A stretch of 64,000 nt of DNA from Heterocephalus glaber (Eukaryota; Chordata; Mammalia; Rodentia; Bathyergidae): contig NW_004624730.1 in assembly GCF_000247695.1 (NCBI RefSeq), positions 28,524,933-28,588,932 of the forward strand, in the 5' to 3' direction. A program made the position numbers and the translations under genes. Each line of letters opens with the position of its first letter. Within the stretch, counting starts at the first letter, position 1. Positions 1-12,049 of this stretch are shown here, piece by piece. The notes beneath the pieces are model-generated. The model had not been told where the DNA came from, did not search any database, and worked only from the letters and a program-made list of their open reading frames with translations.

Positions 1-65
1 AAAAGATAAAACAAAACAAAAACCTACAAAATGCCACAGGAACAAGAAAACTTATTTATTTAGAA

Positions 66-262
66 AGAAATAGGGCTGTTGCAGTGGTGCATGCCTATAA
101 TCCCAACTATCAGGAGGCTGAAGCATGATCACAAGTTTCAAGTTGGCTTGGGCAACTTAAGAAGACCCTGACTCAAAATTTAAAATTTTTGAAAAGGGCT
201 GAGGATATGGCTCAGTGGTAGAGAGCCCCTGGGTTCAATCTCAAGCACCAGAAAAAAAAAAT
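66..262 (+). repeat. B1/ID composite SINE
   Basis: A B1 (7SL-derived) left half runs through a degenerate Alu-like body (cataatcccaac-type and ggcaacttaagaagaccctg-type motifs). It continues into an ID (tRNA-like) right half with 'ggctcagtggtagag' (A box) and 'gggttcaatctcaagcacc' (B box), then an A-rich tail. This dimeric layout is known from squirrel-related and some other non-murid rodents. The copy is clearly diverged. Confidence 0.8.
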
Positions 263-483
263 TAAAAGAGAAAAAAAAGAAACAGGAAATTAAAATGGTT
301 ACCTACAGATGGTGGATAGGAATAGAATGGAAGAAATAGGAGGGGACCAGACACTTCTGTGAAGATGCCTTTTAGCATAGTTTTATTGTTCACACATTCA
401 GAACTGAAATTAAATCAAGTATAAAAAAATGAAAACTGAATGCAAATAGAAACGAATTAACTGTATTTCAAATTAATAGTATG

Positions 484-561
484 GTGGTTCCAGCACCTGC
501 CTCGCCAGTACAAGGTCCCAAGTTTGATCCCGGGTACCAAAAAAAAAAAAAAAAGAAACTA
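484..561 (+). repeat. ID-type SINE (GGTACC subfamily) with target-site duplication
   Basis: A 5'-truncated ID SINE ending in 'gatcccgggtacc' and an A tail. It is flanked by near-identical 15-bp direct repeats, caaattaatagtatg (469-483) and caaattgatagtatg (562-576), which mark L1-mediated insertion. 14 of 15 bases match, so the insertion is fairly young. Confidence 0.85.
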
Positions 562-1103
562 CAAATTGATAGTATGATGACACGGAAGAAAAAAGGACTA
601 ATTAGAATTAATCTAATTGAACATGATATTTTGACTAAATAGCCTTGACTAAAACAGGAAAGATTTCTAAAAAATCTTAAATTCTATTAGGTTTGTTTTG
701 GGTAGACCACATTTATAGCAATTTTGAAACTATTTTATATATTGTAGGATTAAGCTAATAAGTAAATATATGAAGTGTTGTAGGCCAGAGTTCTCATTGT
801 GGGTGGGAAAAGATAAGTACAAACATGAAGTGATAGAAGACAAAAAGAATCCTGAAGGACTGGAGATGACATTACCTAGAATTTGTGGGACCTACGTTTC
901 ATCTCTAGCATGACAAGGGGAAAAAAAGAATACTGAAATATTTATTTCACTGGAATTAGAATAATCTAGATAATATACAGATAGAACTATTTCCTAAGTC
1001 TCTCTACTGCAAGAATCTTGCAGCAGTAATGCCACAACAGAAATGAGCAACCTAGTACTAAAATCTGGCTTTTAAATATCACACTAAAAAAAAAAGAAAA
1101 GAT
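562..1103. other. Unassigned AT-rich intergenic sequence
   Basis: I see no gene, long open frame or recognisable repeat family here beyond A-rich tracts. It is probably decayed interspersed repeat. Confidence 0.5.
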
Positions 1104-1178
1104 GGGCTGGGGTGTAGCTCAGCAGTACAATACCTGCCTACTATGTGTAAGGCCCTGGGTCCAGTTCCCAGTGTTATC
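1104..1178 (+). repeat. Old ID-type SINE
   Basis: 'ggggtgtagctcagcagtac' followed by 'aaggccctgggtccagttcccag' gives the tRNA-like A-box and B-box layout of ID SINEs. It is more diverged than the GGTACC copies. Confidence 0.75.
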
Positions 1179-1680
1179 AGATGGGGAGGGACCAGCAGTT
1201 TTCCAGGTTCTTATTTGTCCCAATCAATTGATTGGTCAGGACAACCGAGAGATGCGAAAGATCACCATTTATTTTAGGGCAGAAATAAGAAAAAGGAGCA
1301 TGAAAGAAGTACTCAAGGAGAAAAGGGTGCTTTGAAAAAAAGGCAGAAGATAACATCCTGCAAGCAGAAGGGACCACTGCAAGAATGAGAAGGCAATGGT
1401 GGCAAAGTCGATTGCCTCCATCATTTTATGTCTTCTTTGATAGTTGACCCAGGCAGTCCCACTTGATCTTGTGCTAGAAGAGTGATACCAGGTGCCAAGT
1501 TTGGTATTTTCTTTCATCAGAAGTTTGGTACCAAGTGCGGAGCTTGTCTCGATCCCATGGCAGGCTTGGGTGCTGCTGTTATTAACTAGTGGTTAATAAG
1601 TCTTCTCAATTGGTAGGTTGTGCCCAACTGTTCCAGCCACACTGCCATACCCTAACCTCGCACTAGGCCAGCACAGTAAA
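1179..1680. other. Unassigned block, possibly an LTR relic
   Basis: About 500 bp of mixed-composition sequence directly downstream of an ID SINE. It has short open frames on both strands but no coherent protein. The texture (purine-rich half, then pyrimidine-rich half) resembles a reversed endogenous-retrovirus LTR, but I could not match a family or see matching TG...CA ends. Confidence 0.3.
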
Positions 1681-1929
1681 TAAATAAATAATCACACTAA
1701 AAGGAGTGAGAACTCTTTGGAAGAAATAGTTAATTTCAGTACTGGAGCAGTTTAAGTACAAGATGAGCCTACAATATGTACTTGTGCCAGAAAATAAGGG
1801 AGCACTTAACAAGTAAGGAGCTGCCTTGGAAGGGCTTCTAGTGGTCATAGTGGGACAATATACACATCAAATGAACGGTGATGTCAATAGATTATTGCTC
1901 ATTGAGTAAGTAAATTATCCACTTACAGA

Positions 1930-2275
1930 CTTGAAAATAAGCACTAAAACTATATAAAACTTCTAAAAGAAAATGGAAGAAAATCTTTGTGATCGTGGAA
2001 TAGAGAAAAATGTCTCATATAGGACCCTCCTAAAAATGACAATTGCATATGGTCTTGGACTGGAAAAGAATGCAATAGAAGACATTATTGGGACAATTGG
2101 AAAATTTGAATGTAAACTTGTGAACTACAGATCACTGTTAGATTTCCTGAACTTGATCATTTTGCTGTGGGTATGTATATAAAAGAATGTCTTTGCCAGT
2201 ATGACACACATGCGAATATATTTAAGGAGCAAAAACCATGATGGCTAGAACTTTCTCTCAAATGTTTCTACTAAA
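1930..2275 (+). repeat. L1M-like LINE fragment (ORF2 end and 3' region)
   Basis: 'aaaacttctaaaagaaaatg' resembles the end of L1 ORF2. 'acattattgggacaattgg' and the following block resemble 3' regions of old mammalian L1 (L1M) elements. The 69-codon open frame here is a by-product of this relic and not a gene. Confidence 0.5.
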
Positions 2276-3297
2276 ACTACTACAGTAACTGCCGCCACCA
2301 CCACCACTAATTACAACAAGAAATGTGCAAGTTTGGCAAAATACTAATTGATCCATCTAGGTGAAGAAATGTCTGTGGTCCCTGTCATTGGCTGCTTATG
2401 ACTGCTGAGTCACATTAATTTGCAGGGGCTCTTTTGTTAAGTCTACACCCTTTGCTGTGCATTAGTTATGGATTTATGGATTCCTCTAGCTCCATTTTCT
2501 CTGGTGCTGGGCCAATCGCCAACCAGATGCTACCTTTGTAAACATCACAAAACTCCTGTGAAGTAGACACTATTTCCTCCATCTATTCAGATGAGACGAC
2601 TGAATTCAACGTCAGTAAATAATAAAGCAGTAATACAAATTCAGGACTCCAGGTCCAATGTTCATTTCACATGGGTTCTGGCTCCAAGGGGTCAGCATTG
2701 TGACCATCAGCAGATGCTGCAGAATTTGAAAGAAAACAGCTGTGGCTCTGAAAGATTAAAAGAGAGAGCCTTAGAACATAGACCGTGGGAACTCAGTAAT
2801 TAGAAAGTATAACTTTTAAGGCAAGAACAATGAATATCTAAAGATTTAGCATTCATATTATTACTTTCCTAAATAATCAGCAATTTTGTATTGTTTTTTG
2901 TTCATCAGACTATTGGTTACCCTCACATAAACACCATTATTATTTTCTGAAATACACAAATATTTTAAAATATTAATATATATTGCTTTCGTGTGTTTAT
3001 ATGTTCTTAAACTTCCTACCACACTACATAGAAGCATAAAATAACATAAAAAAGAAATATAGGCATATGATTAAAATATCCAAAATGTTAAGTTGATTTT
3101 ATTTCTTCCATTAACAAATGTATTCCTAGAATAAAGAAAGTACAGTATCACAATACTTTTTTTTGCCATCTGTAAGGAAGTCCATAGTAAGGGTATGGTA
3201 TGGGTGCACATGTGAATGTTTGCAAGCTTGCATGTATAAATGCATGTATCAGTTTGTATATGTATGCATAGATTTATATGTGTTTATGTTTGTATGT
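2276..3297. other. Intergenic sequence without recognisable genes
   Basis: Mostly AT-rich unique-looking sequence. A low-complexity T/G/A stretch (about 3190-3297, repeated 'tgtatgcat'-like words) ends it. I see no coding signal. Confidence 0.5.
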
Positions 3298-3695
3298 AGA
3301 TGCTCCTCAACTTAAGATGGGGTCATATCCCAGTAAACCCATCATAAGCTGAAAATATTGTAAGTAAAACATGTATTGAACACATTTAACTTACCAAATA
3401 TCATAGTTTACCTTAGCCTACCCTGAGACATGCTCAAAATACTTCCATTCGCCTACAGTTGGGCAAAATCATTGCACAGGGTTTATGTTAAAATAAAGTA
3501 TTGAATAACTCATATGGCCAACTGGGAGCATGGCTCGCTGGTGCTGCCCATTGTCATGTCAGTGTCATACCATATACTGCTAGCTCAGAAAAAGATAAAA
3601 ATTCACAGTATGGTTTTTATTATATTGGTATCACTTTCATACCACTGTAAAGTTGAAAAATCTATAGCTGAACCATTGTAAGTCAGGGTCTGTCT
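3298..3695 (+). mobile_element. Tigger-type (TcMar) DNA transposon relic
   Basis: The block opens with 'ctcctcaacttaagatgggg' and closes with 'gaaccattgtaagtcagg'. These match the ends of a non-autonomous Tigger-like family with inverted 'cttaagatggggt/ccat-gtaagtc' themes. The interior keeps 'ccatcataagctgaaaatat' and 'acagttgggcaaaatcat'. Old and inactive, with no transposase frame. Confidence 0.65.
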
Positions 3696-3845
3696 CCCCA
3701 TCCCCCATCTCCCTCTTTCTCTTTCTCTGTTTCTTTCTCTCTCCCTCTCTTTCTTTCTCTCCCTCCCTCACTCTCTCTCTCACTCACTCTGTCTCTCTCT
3801 CTTTCTGTACGTGTGGGGTGTGTGTGTGTGTGTGTGTGTGTGTGT
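3696..3845 (+). repeat. Pyrimidine-rich (CT)n tract followed by (TG)n microsatellite
   Basis: About 115 bp of CT/CCCT/TTTC words end in a TG dinucleotide array at 3819-3844. It abuts the Tigger relic. Confidence 0.9.
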
Positions 3846-3983
3846 TGATCCCTACAACTACTGTCTCCTACTGTGACTGTGTTTGTCTCTTTCTGGAACT
3901 TTTAGGCTCTTGGAAGCTATCTGATTGACTTTCATTTCTCAGCATCTGAGCATCTGAGGCTAGAACCATGTGTTGTGTTTGCT

Positions 3984-4101
3984 TGTTACTTTTTGAGACA
4001 AGGTCTTGCTGTATAGTCCAGGCTGGCCTCAAACTCACAATCCTCTTGACTCAGCCTCTCCAAAGCTAAAATTACAGGCATACATCCCCATGACTGGCTT
4101 A
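3984..4101 (-). repeat. B1-like SINE monomer
   Basis: On + it reads 'gagacaaggtcttgctgt', 'ccaggctggcctcaaactca' and 'acaggcatac', the reverse complement of a 7SL-derived B1/Alu body. Confidence 0.8.
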
Positions 4102-4186
4102 GAACTGATGTTTTCTGACATAACTTTTATTGGTGAATAAGTTCTTTGTGAACTTAAATAACTCTGCTTATTTAATATAAATAGCA

Positions 4187-4315
4187 GTGGTAAATGCATG
4201 GGCTCAGACTACCTGAGTTCAAATCCAGCTTACTGTGAGGTCTGGAAAGGCTCCTGGGAAAGTTCTTTAGCCTCCCTTCCCTGTTTCCTCATTGAAAATA
4301 GAGATGTTGAGAGCA
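4187..4315 (+). repeat. MIR SINE relic
   Basis: 'gggctcagactacctgagtt', 'caaatccagctt' and 'cctgtttcctcattgaaaat' follow the core of mammalian-wide MIR elements in order. Confidence 0.65.
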
Positions 4316-4538
4316 CATCTCTGGTCAGGTTCTCATGATCAGAGAACATGAGAAAAGGGCTTGGGGGACATGTGATTTATTCAGAAGTATCTCAGGAGGA
4401 AGATAGGAGTGGATAGGGCCTGGTGAAGAGAGAAGTAAGGTTGTACTGTCAGCCAGGGGCCAGCTTTAGTCAAATCCACAAGGAGTTACTGAACTGGACC
4501 ACAAGGCAGTTCTACCTTGCAACAGGAGCCAACTTTTT

Positions 4539-4622
4539 TTTTTTTTTGGTACCGGAAATCGAACTCGGGACCTTGCGCTTTTGAGGCAGGCATCGGAACC
4601 ACTGAGCTAAATCCCTGGCCCT
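4539..4622 (-). repeat. ID-type SINE (GGTACC subfamily) with perfect TSD
   Basis: T-tract, 'ggtaccggaaatcgaactcg' and 'ccactgagctaaatccctgg' are the reverse complement of the young ID element. The direct repeat aggagccaacttttt occurs at both 4524-4538 and 4623-4637. The perfect match implies recent insertion. Confidence 0.92.
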
Positions 4623-4639
4623 AGGAGCCAACTTTTTAA

Positions 4640-5400
4640 TGCCCCTGAGCCCCTTAGTCCTTGGCTCCTGACTGTGCCCCAAGGCTATTGTGGAAGGCAA
4701 TCTCCCCAGGGGGTTCCTGTTGGATTGAAGGCAAGTCTCTGGAGAAAGAGGAGCTGTAAACTCTTAGCAAGCAACATGTATGGCAATTGGGAGACAGTGC
4801 ACCTGCCTGGTAGCAGGGGAGGAGAGGGCTCAGCAGCAGCATCTTCAATTACTACTTCACAAGGCCTTGTGAGGGTTCAGCTTCAACAGAATGCTACATA
4901 TAAAACACTTAGAATAACATCAAGAAACCTTTTTTGGATACTTAAGCCAAACATTTTTCCTAAGCTCTTTTCCCTTAGAAGGCTGCCTAATATAAAATAA
5001 TCTCTCAAATATCAGTTTATTTTATTTAATAGCAGACCCCTTAACACCTATTAGTTGTTTAATATATGAGAGTCAAATCACATGTGCAGGGAAAATATCT
5101 CCTCGTCTCTTTGTTGGCTTTTATGTTCCTTGCTGTCCTGGTTGCCTTAAATGCTAATATGGTGTTTTGGACTTTGTTTATCCTGTAGGTAATGAGAAAT
5201 TTCAGCCATTTTAAAGACTTCACAATTTCTATTTTTATTGATGCCCTGGGGTACCTAAATAAATTTAGATGAGGTCATGGTGAGCAGGCCCAGGAGTGCC
5301 TGACCCTCCTTAATTAATTATTCCCATCCCTGTCCTGTGATTCCTTTCGAAGCTGGGCAAACAATGAAAATGGGAGGAAAAAAAAAATCAAGGATCCCCT
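4640..5400. other. Intergenic sequence without recognised features
   Basis: A 108-codon frame at 4674-5000 shows no domain, no start context and no codon signature. I regard it as chance. No repeat family was recognised. Confidence 0.5.
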
Positions 5401-5845
5401 TTGGTAATATCAGTCAGGCTTCAGTCAGGGAAGCACAAGCATGAAGAGAAATGCACAGTGTGGTTTACTGTAGGGATTTGACCTGACACAATTGCAAGAG
5501 CTGCACAGCCATCCATGTGTGGCTGCTGGCCCCTGACATCACAGGGCCAGCCATCAGCAAGGGAAGCTGAGTGTGAAGCAAGGGAAGCAAGAATGGGCTG
5601 GAAACCATGGGAGGAGCTGAAACCCAGGTGGTCTTTCAGTGCTCCCAAATCTCCAGCTTGATGACAGGGAGTACTGCCGGGGAAGCTCTCTCAGAGCTAA
5701 ACAAATATCTGACTTCAGATACAGAGAGGCAGAAGGAAGCCCAGGTAGGAGATGGAGGGGCTGGGGTCCTGGTGGCAATATCAAAGCAATGACAAGACGA
5801 GCTAGCCAACTATGACAGTGTGAGTTGCAACAGGGCCTGGTGCCC
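5401..5845 (-). repeat. LTR-like mammalian repeat, family not resolved
   Basis: 'tcaggcttcagtcagggaag', 'cacaattgcaagagctg' and following words resemble a reversed old ERV LTR. No internal retroviral region is present. Confidence 0.4.
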
Positions 5846-5860
5846 CTGTAACTACCTTTT

Positions 5861-5942
5861 TTTTTTTTTGGCACTGGGGATCGAACTCGGGTCCTTACAG
5901 TTGCGCAGCAGGCGGCAAAACAACTGAGCTAAATCCCCGGCT
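5861..5942 (-). repeat. ID-type SINE with perfect TSD
   Basis: 'gcactggggatcgaactcgg' and 'actgagctaaatccccggct' on + are the reverse complement of an ID element. It is bracketed by ctgtaactacctttt at 5846-5860 and 5943-5957. Confidence 0.92.
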
Positions 5943-5957
5943 CTGTAACTACCTTTT

Positions 5958-6800
5958 GAGTGTGCAAATTATGACAAGGATACTTCACTTCCAAAAATCC
6001 ACATCTTACACAAAATCTCTCTGTGGGCCTATGAAGACTTAGAAGTACACAGTGAAGAAAATCTGGGGAGTACAGTTCTTGCTTAGCTAAGTCAACATAA
6101 TACAAATCACACTTGGTGACAACAGCAAAATAAATGCAAGTAAAAAGTCAGTGGCCTAAGTGGAGCTTTCTATCACTCTGCCATGCACCTCTAAACCCAA
6201 ACCTTCATGGTCTAAAAGAAAGAGAAAGATAAAAATAAAGGAAAAGTCCCCCTAGGTAGGCCCCAGGTTCATGGGGTTGGTCAGCCACGTGGAGACAGAA
6301 AAATGATCCCTTAGGGCCAAGCCTTGGCTAACTCTGCTTAGCATAATTACAAAAGAAGAAATATGAGCTAGAGTGAGTGGGGATGTATACATCTGCCTTT
6401 AAAACCTGACTATCAAGTCCTGCTATGCCTGCCAGATCACTGATTCCCCAGGGAAAAGGGACAAAATGGGGCCAGTGAGGAGAGAGAAGGCCTGGGGTTC
6501 TATTCCTTACAGAACTGACAAGAAAACATTTCTAAAGGTTGTTTCTGCTTTACGAAAAGTTAGTACTGTCTAAATGGATGGGTGCAGATTCCAATCTCCT
6601 ACAGTTACATAGGTAAGTATATTGCTGAATAACAATGTCTGACTTGAACTGTTGCCCTTGTGATTATTTTTTTCAGAATTTTTTCTGACTCTGAAGCCCT
6701 CTATAGACTCCCACCCAGGAGAGAAGGTTTTTAGATGTGTCTTGGAAGTTATCAATTAGTTGTTCAGCAAAATAGAAAAGAAGGAAAAGCATCAGTCATG
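5958..6800. other. Intergenic sequence without recognised features
   Basis: I see no coding signal and no repeat family that I can name. Confidence 0.5.
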
Positions 6801-6802
6801 CA

Positions 6803-7600
6803 GGTTAGGCTGTACTATGGCAACAATCCCAGATCTCAGTGGCTTAAAACCAGATTTTTAAAAATCTCATCCATTCTTCTTGTCTGTCGCAGGACAAGGC
6901 TCCACAGAGCCTCTAAGGGATCCAAGTTGATGGAGCAATCACCATCTTGGGGTTGCCAGGTGTGGTTGTGTGTTACAGTGATTGTCCCATTGTGTCACAC
7001 TCCCTCCTAGCACCACATCCTCCCAGCTGTGAAGTTCCTCCCATGTTGACTCATCCCACCAGAGAAAGAGTTCTGAAGTATCTCATGCCAGCAATTGAAG
7101 GTTCTGCACAAGTGACATGATCACAACTCATTAGTCATATGAACTGATATGCAACATAACCCATCCACAGAGGTCTGTGAAGTGAAATCCTACATACCAG
7201 TCTAAGTTTTCTAGACAAATAGCAAAGTCCCAAGACCTGCAGTTAGTAACCAAGACCCAGGAGAGCTGATGGTATAGCTCCAGTCCAAAAGCCTGAGAAC
7301 CAAGAGAGTCAATGGCAGAAGTTCCATTCCAAGTTCAAAGGCAGAAGAAAATTAATGTCCTGGCTGGAAGACAAGCATGCAGAAAGAGCTCTTTCTTACT
7401 CAGCCTTTTATTCTATTCAGGGTTTCACCAGCTTGGGTGATGCCCACACACATGAGGAGGGCAATCTGCTGTACTTGGTCCACCAATTCAAAAGTTAATC
7501 TCATCCAGAAACACCCTCGCAGGCACACCCCAAAATAATGTTTCACCACATAGCTGGACACCCCATGATGTGATCCTGTTGGCATATAAAATTAACCATC
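6803..7600 (-). repeat. Two adjoining LTR-like relics
   Basis: 6803-7195 has 'ggctgtactatggcaacaat', 'cagtggcttaaaaccag' and 'acaactcattagtcatatg'. 7195-7600 has 'gagagctgatggtatagctc', 'tgatgcccacacacatgagg', 'gttaatctcatccagaaaca' and 'aaaattaaccatca'. Both match the reverse orientation of old mammalian ERV LTRs (MLT/ERVL grade). Exact families cannot be set by eye. Confidence 0.55.
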
Positions 7601-10020
7601 ATGCTTACCATGTACTCAGAAAGGAGAAAGGCAAAAATATTGAGAGAGAAATATTGACTCCCACAGAGATGTGGGAGGGAAGTGGAATTCTGTTCCATCA
7701 GAACTTGTGGTGAATGAATTATAATGACCAAAGGCATGCTAGAATCTTCCCCCATGTTTCATCCCACACATGGACAATAATACCTATCCCTCAGGCACTG
7801 GTTCCTCAAGATATTCTTCCAGCTCTAGTCCTTCATTTGTTCCTCACCACCCACAGAATGAATTGAAATTCCTCATGTTGTGGTCATTGCAGCTGCTGCT
7901 CCAGTGTTGCCCACAGGAGGTTCAGCCATGTTGAATCATGCCTAGGGAGCAGGTGGTGGCAAAGGCTGTCCTGGAGACTATAGGAAGTGAAACTGAGGGA
8001 CCTCAGCAGATAAAAGTCAGATGAGGGGAAACAAACTACACTCAAGCTTAGTCTACTACTGGTGCCTGGCCTGATTACAGCACTATGCCTCTCATTGAGA
8101 TGGGATAATGCTGGAATCCTAGGGAAGGAGGCTTACTGCAAAGAATAAAAAGATATTTTTATAAATATAAAATTCCTGGAAGCCCAAGACAGCCTTGTTT
8201 CGGGATGTGGGTAATGCAAAGGGTATGGAAAGAGATTGCCTTCTTTTCCTTCAGTGGGGACCGAGCCAAGTGTCTCCACACTGGTGTGTTATCTGGGTCA
8301 GCAGTGCAGACATGGGCCCAGCTGAACAGACTCCAGGGTACAGTGTGCTATGCGCAGATATGAATAGGAGATGGCACTGGGGACTTCGATAGCAAAAGAA
8401 GCCCCAGTGCCTTGGCAGTACGGTGGGTGTGACAGGCATGGTGGCACCCATGCCAATGGAAAAATGGAGCAAATGAAGAAGAAAATAGGCACTCCAGCTC
8501 ATGATTAGAGAACTGGATACCTACGCATAGGAGGGCTCACTCTGAGGATGCCCAGAGTAAGTAGCTCATCCACTCAGTAGCTGCTGGACACCTACCATTT
8601 AAGTGCTAAATAAAATGGACAAAGTCCCTGACATCACAGAGCTTAAATTCAATGGGAAAGACTGACAAAAATCAACATGACACATAGGTAATTTCAAGTA
8701 GTGGTAAGTGCTATAAGAAAATAAAAACAACTATGTGTTTATATACAATTTTATGTAATTTATTGGGGAGAGACTTTACATTTCTTCAATTGTGGATTAG
8801 AATATAATTAATTGTTATAATCCTACTCCTAGGCTGTTATAGCTGGGAGACCCTCAAGGCCATTTAAAATATTGCCACACCTTTCTGAGTCCACAGGCTT
8901 TGCCTGTGTAAGATGACAAGTCCTTAGTGCATGGAAAAAAGGAAATAGGCTGAGACCAAGGTCTGAGCTGTGGACTAGAGTTATTGTCACTGCTGAGGGC
9001 ATAAAGAAGCTACCATTGTGGTGGCTGGCTAAAGGCATACATAGTGGAAATTTTGTCCAAGCTGATGTCTGAGGATTACTGAGGGATAACAGCAGGAGTC
9101 TCTGGTCACGGGTGCTCTCAGTGACAACTGGGAGAAAAATTTCAGGTATAAGAAGATTCATCATGGAAGAAGAAGGACCATGCCAGTGGCAGGAGAGTTC
9201 AGGAAGCTGGAGTAGGCAAGGGCTAGGAAGATTGTCAATGACTCATTCATTCAACTATTTATTAAGTATTTATTAAGATCCTTCTGGTAACATGTTCCAT
9301 ACTATGTGTTAGGATACAGGAACAAATTCTCAAGTATCCTTTCTTTAGGAAGCTTATATGCCACCAAGTCCCAGCCCAAAGAACTATGGATTCCAATCCT
9401 AGGTAAGAACAATAGCAGGAACTAGGAACTATGCCTGGTTTCAGAGGCTGGTCAGCTATCCTAGGTAGTGTCTGTAGTTTTATGGGCCTACAAAGAGATG
9501 TGAGAACTTCATTTAGGTAAGATGATTGAACGAGCATTGAGGATGGAACACCATCAGAATTTGATTTCATTGACATAGAGCAAGAATTAGGGTTGAAAGC
9601 AAGTTAACCATGGCTGATCAGGATTGAGAGCAGTCAATGTCCATCCTGGTTCCTGAATATCAATATAGGTCAGCTAGGACACTGCGTAGCCAGCAGCCAA
9701 AGAAATGGAATCACAAATACACTGGTTTGTTTTGCTTTAGCCTCTTCCCTTACTCTCACTACCATCACCTTCCCCCTTTTCCCTCCACAAAATCCAGAGG
9801 ACTGTCTCTTAGACTTGATGACTAAATTCTGCTACTTGGGTTTCACCCCTGGCTGGTTGAATTTAACTTATACTCATTCTCAGACTCTTTAGGATTTTGA
9901 CCATTTGGGGTAAAATTTCTACCCAGAACATTGGTGGCTCCAGGCCCTCATGTCTACCCACCTGGCCTGCATTCTTGGTCAAACTTACGTTAGCAACCTT
10001 TAAAAGAGGCCTTATCATTT
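7601..10020. other. Intergenic sequence with decayed repeats only
   Basis: I see no gene. 8570-8710 and 9240-9400 contain motifs of common mammalian interspersed repeats ('ctaaataaaatggacaaagt', 'attaagtatttattaagat'). The small open frames (up to 111 codons) lack domains. Confidence 0.45.
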
Positions 10021-10360
10021 TGCCATGAACCAGCGGCTCCAGGGCCCAGTCTGTTGCTATGGCAACATGGATGCTCTAGCAGGCACAAGGCTGTCACTCT
10101 GCTTTAGAGGGATCAGGGAGGGGAACACCAGCCTTCTTTGGGGAGATAAGAGTCCTTGTGGGCCAATTATCAGAGGAGAGGGTAAAATGCCTCCCTCACC
10201 TTGCCCTAGCAGGCCCTGTGGCCCACGTTCCCTCCTCTTCCTGGGCTGCTTCTATTCTGCCCCTGGAGAGATTTGGAGAGAATCCAGAGAAATTGCCAGG
10301 TTTCATTATGTAACTTTGAACCTGTATGTTGATTCTCTAGAGAGGCCAAAGGGATGACAT
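10021..10360. promoter_or_regulatory. Repeat-free GC-richer block with RFX X-box; candidate distal element
   Basis: The perfect inverted repeat GTTGCTATGGCAAC at 10053-10066 fits the palindromic RFX X-box (GTTGCYATGGCAAC). Nearby are 'gagataag' (GATA-type) and 'ccaattatc'. The block lies about 14.5 kb upstream of the MED12L start codon. That the motif is present is seen directly; regulatory use is inference. A 110-codon open frame covering the block has no recognisable domain. Confidence 0.4.
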
Positions 10361-11635
10361 TTCTCCTTTCTTTCCTAACCAAGGATGTAACAAGATGATA
10401 GCTCCCTTGGTGCAATCTAGTAATCCCTATGAGAAGATAACAAGGTTTATGTCCTCAAAGCAACTTGGAGACCACATTCATCATGACTATCATTTATGTT
10501 TGGACTTGGTCAAAATATAGCCTCAACCTCCATGGCCACACAGTCAATTTGATTCACTTCTTCCTGTCTCATTCTTCTATGCTTCTCTCCTCAATCTCTT
10601 CCATTTTCACCTCTAGGATCCTTTCTCCATAACCAGCAGATTTCCCTGTCTGAATAATTTCTTCTCTAATGCTTCCTCATGCCCTGCCCTTTACCTTACT
10701 AACCCTGGCTTCTTCTCCAAGTACTCTACTTTTCCAGCAGGACTCTAATGGGGAAACTTTTTTCTCATACCTCTTGAATTTCAATTCAACAGGGTGAATA
10801 GATATCTCTATGGAGAATACATTACATATAATAGACAAGTCAACTACTACTGGCTCCATTAAGTAAGGTTCATTTTTCTTCATAGAATCATAAATCTGGA
10901 TGTAGATGATTTACAAATGATAGTGTTGAGTTGGTGGCTAGTCAAAGTCAGGACCCATATTCTCTGTGATTATGTTTGCTTTTTCCTCATATTTATGACT
11001 TCTTGGTCAAAATATGGCCCCTCCAGCATAGCCATCATGCCTGAATTTTAAGCAAGGAGAGTGAGCCAAGGGGTGATGTCTGCATTGGGAAAACAAAACA
11101 TTCTCAGAATCCCTAGTAAAGTTAAACATATTGGCTAGAATGTTTGTCGCTTTGTCTTCCCTATAGGTGCAAGGTAATCTAGGTGAGTAGGTACAGTTAG
11201 CCTGCATGTTGCATCCTAGCACAAAATCAAAATCTCGTGAGTAAGAGGGGAAATGGATAAAGATATTGGGCAGAAAATAAACAGTGTCTGCCTTATTCCC
11301 ACATTATATTTCACTCTTTTACTGATCTTACTGACACCTTACTCCTTTTCACTTGCCATTTAGTTATTCTGCTCTACTCCTCACTGTTGTGTGTCAGGGC
11401 TCATCACATTTATTGTACACACAGGCAAAGGGCAAAAAGTCCAAACAACAACAAAAAAACTGGCCAGTCAGTTGCCTGCCCCTGACACATGAGCCTTGAT
11501 CATTTTGGATGATAGTAATGTGCAGGTGGGTGGCCCGTCCAAAAACACATCCACTCAGGAGCTCATCCTCCTTTCATGATCAGTGATTTCAGCCACGCCT
11601 CTCACAGAAACTCCACGGGCATCCTCACTACCTAC
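10361..11635. other. Intergenic sequence without recognised features
   Basis: No coding signal. 10530-10740 is C/T-rich and could be a decayed L2, but I cannot show this. Confidence 0.45.
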
Positions 11636-12032
11636 TGTTGTGGCTTAGGCCTAGAATGTGCCCCATCTCTCGTGTTTTCAGAAGTGAGGCTTTCAGAATA
11701 TGATTGGATCTTGAGGGTTCTGAAGTCATAAGGTAAAAGAAACTTAGGAGGTAAGGCCTATTTGAAGGAAGTGGGTCATGGAGACATGACCTTAGGAACT
11801 ATATCTGGTCCCTAGCTCCTCCTTCCTCTTTGGTCTTTTCCCCTCTCACTTTTCTTCTTGGCTACTGCGAGTTAAGCAGCTTTCCTCTACCGTGCTCTTC
11901 TGCCATGATGTTTCTGCCTTGAAAACAGCTGATAATGAACTAAAATCTCTGAAATCATGAGACAAAATAAATCTTTCCTACCCTAAGTTGATTTTTCTCA
12001 GGTATTTGGTCACAGCAATGAAAATCTAATAT
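11636..12032 (+). repeat. MaLR-type LTR
   Basis: 'tagaatgtgccccatctctc', 'gaagtgggtcatggagacat', 'aaatcatgagacaaaataaa' and 'ctcaggtatttggtcacagc' follow the start-to-end order of MaLR (MT/MST-like) LTRs, including the AATAAA-containing R region. Solo LTR. Confidence 0.75.
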
Positions 12033-12049
12033 GTATGTAATGGTACTCC

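Noticed and set aside
1973..2182. 69-codon frame starting MEENLCDRG
   Set aside because: Lies in an L1M-like fragment. It is a relic of ORF2 and 3' sequence and not a host gene.
3819..3844. TG array as a CRISPR-like or tandem gene repeat
   Set aside because: Simple dinucleotide microsatellite with no spacers.
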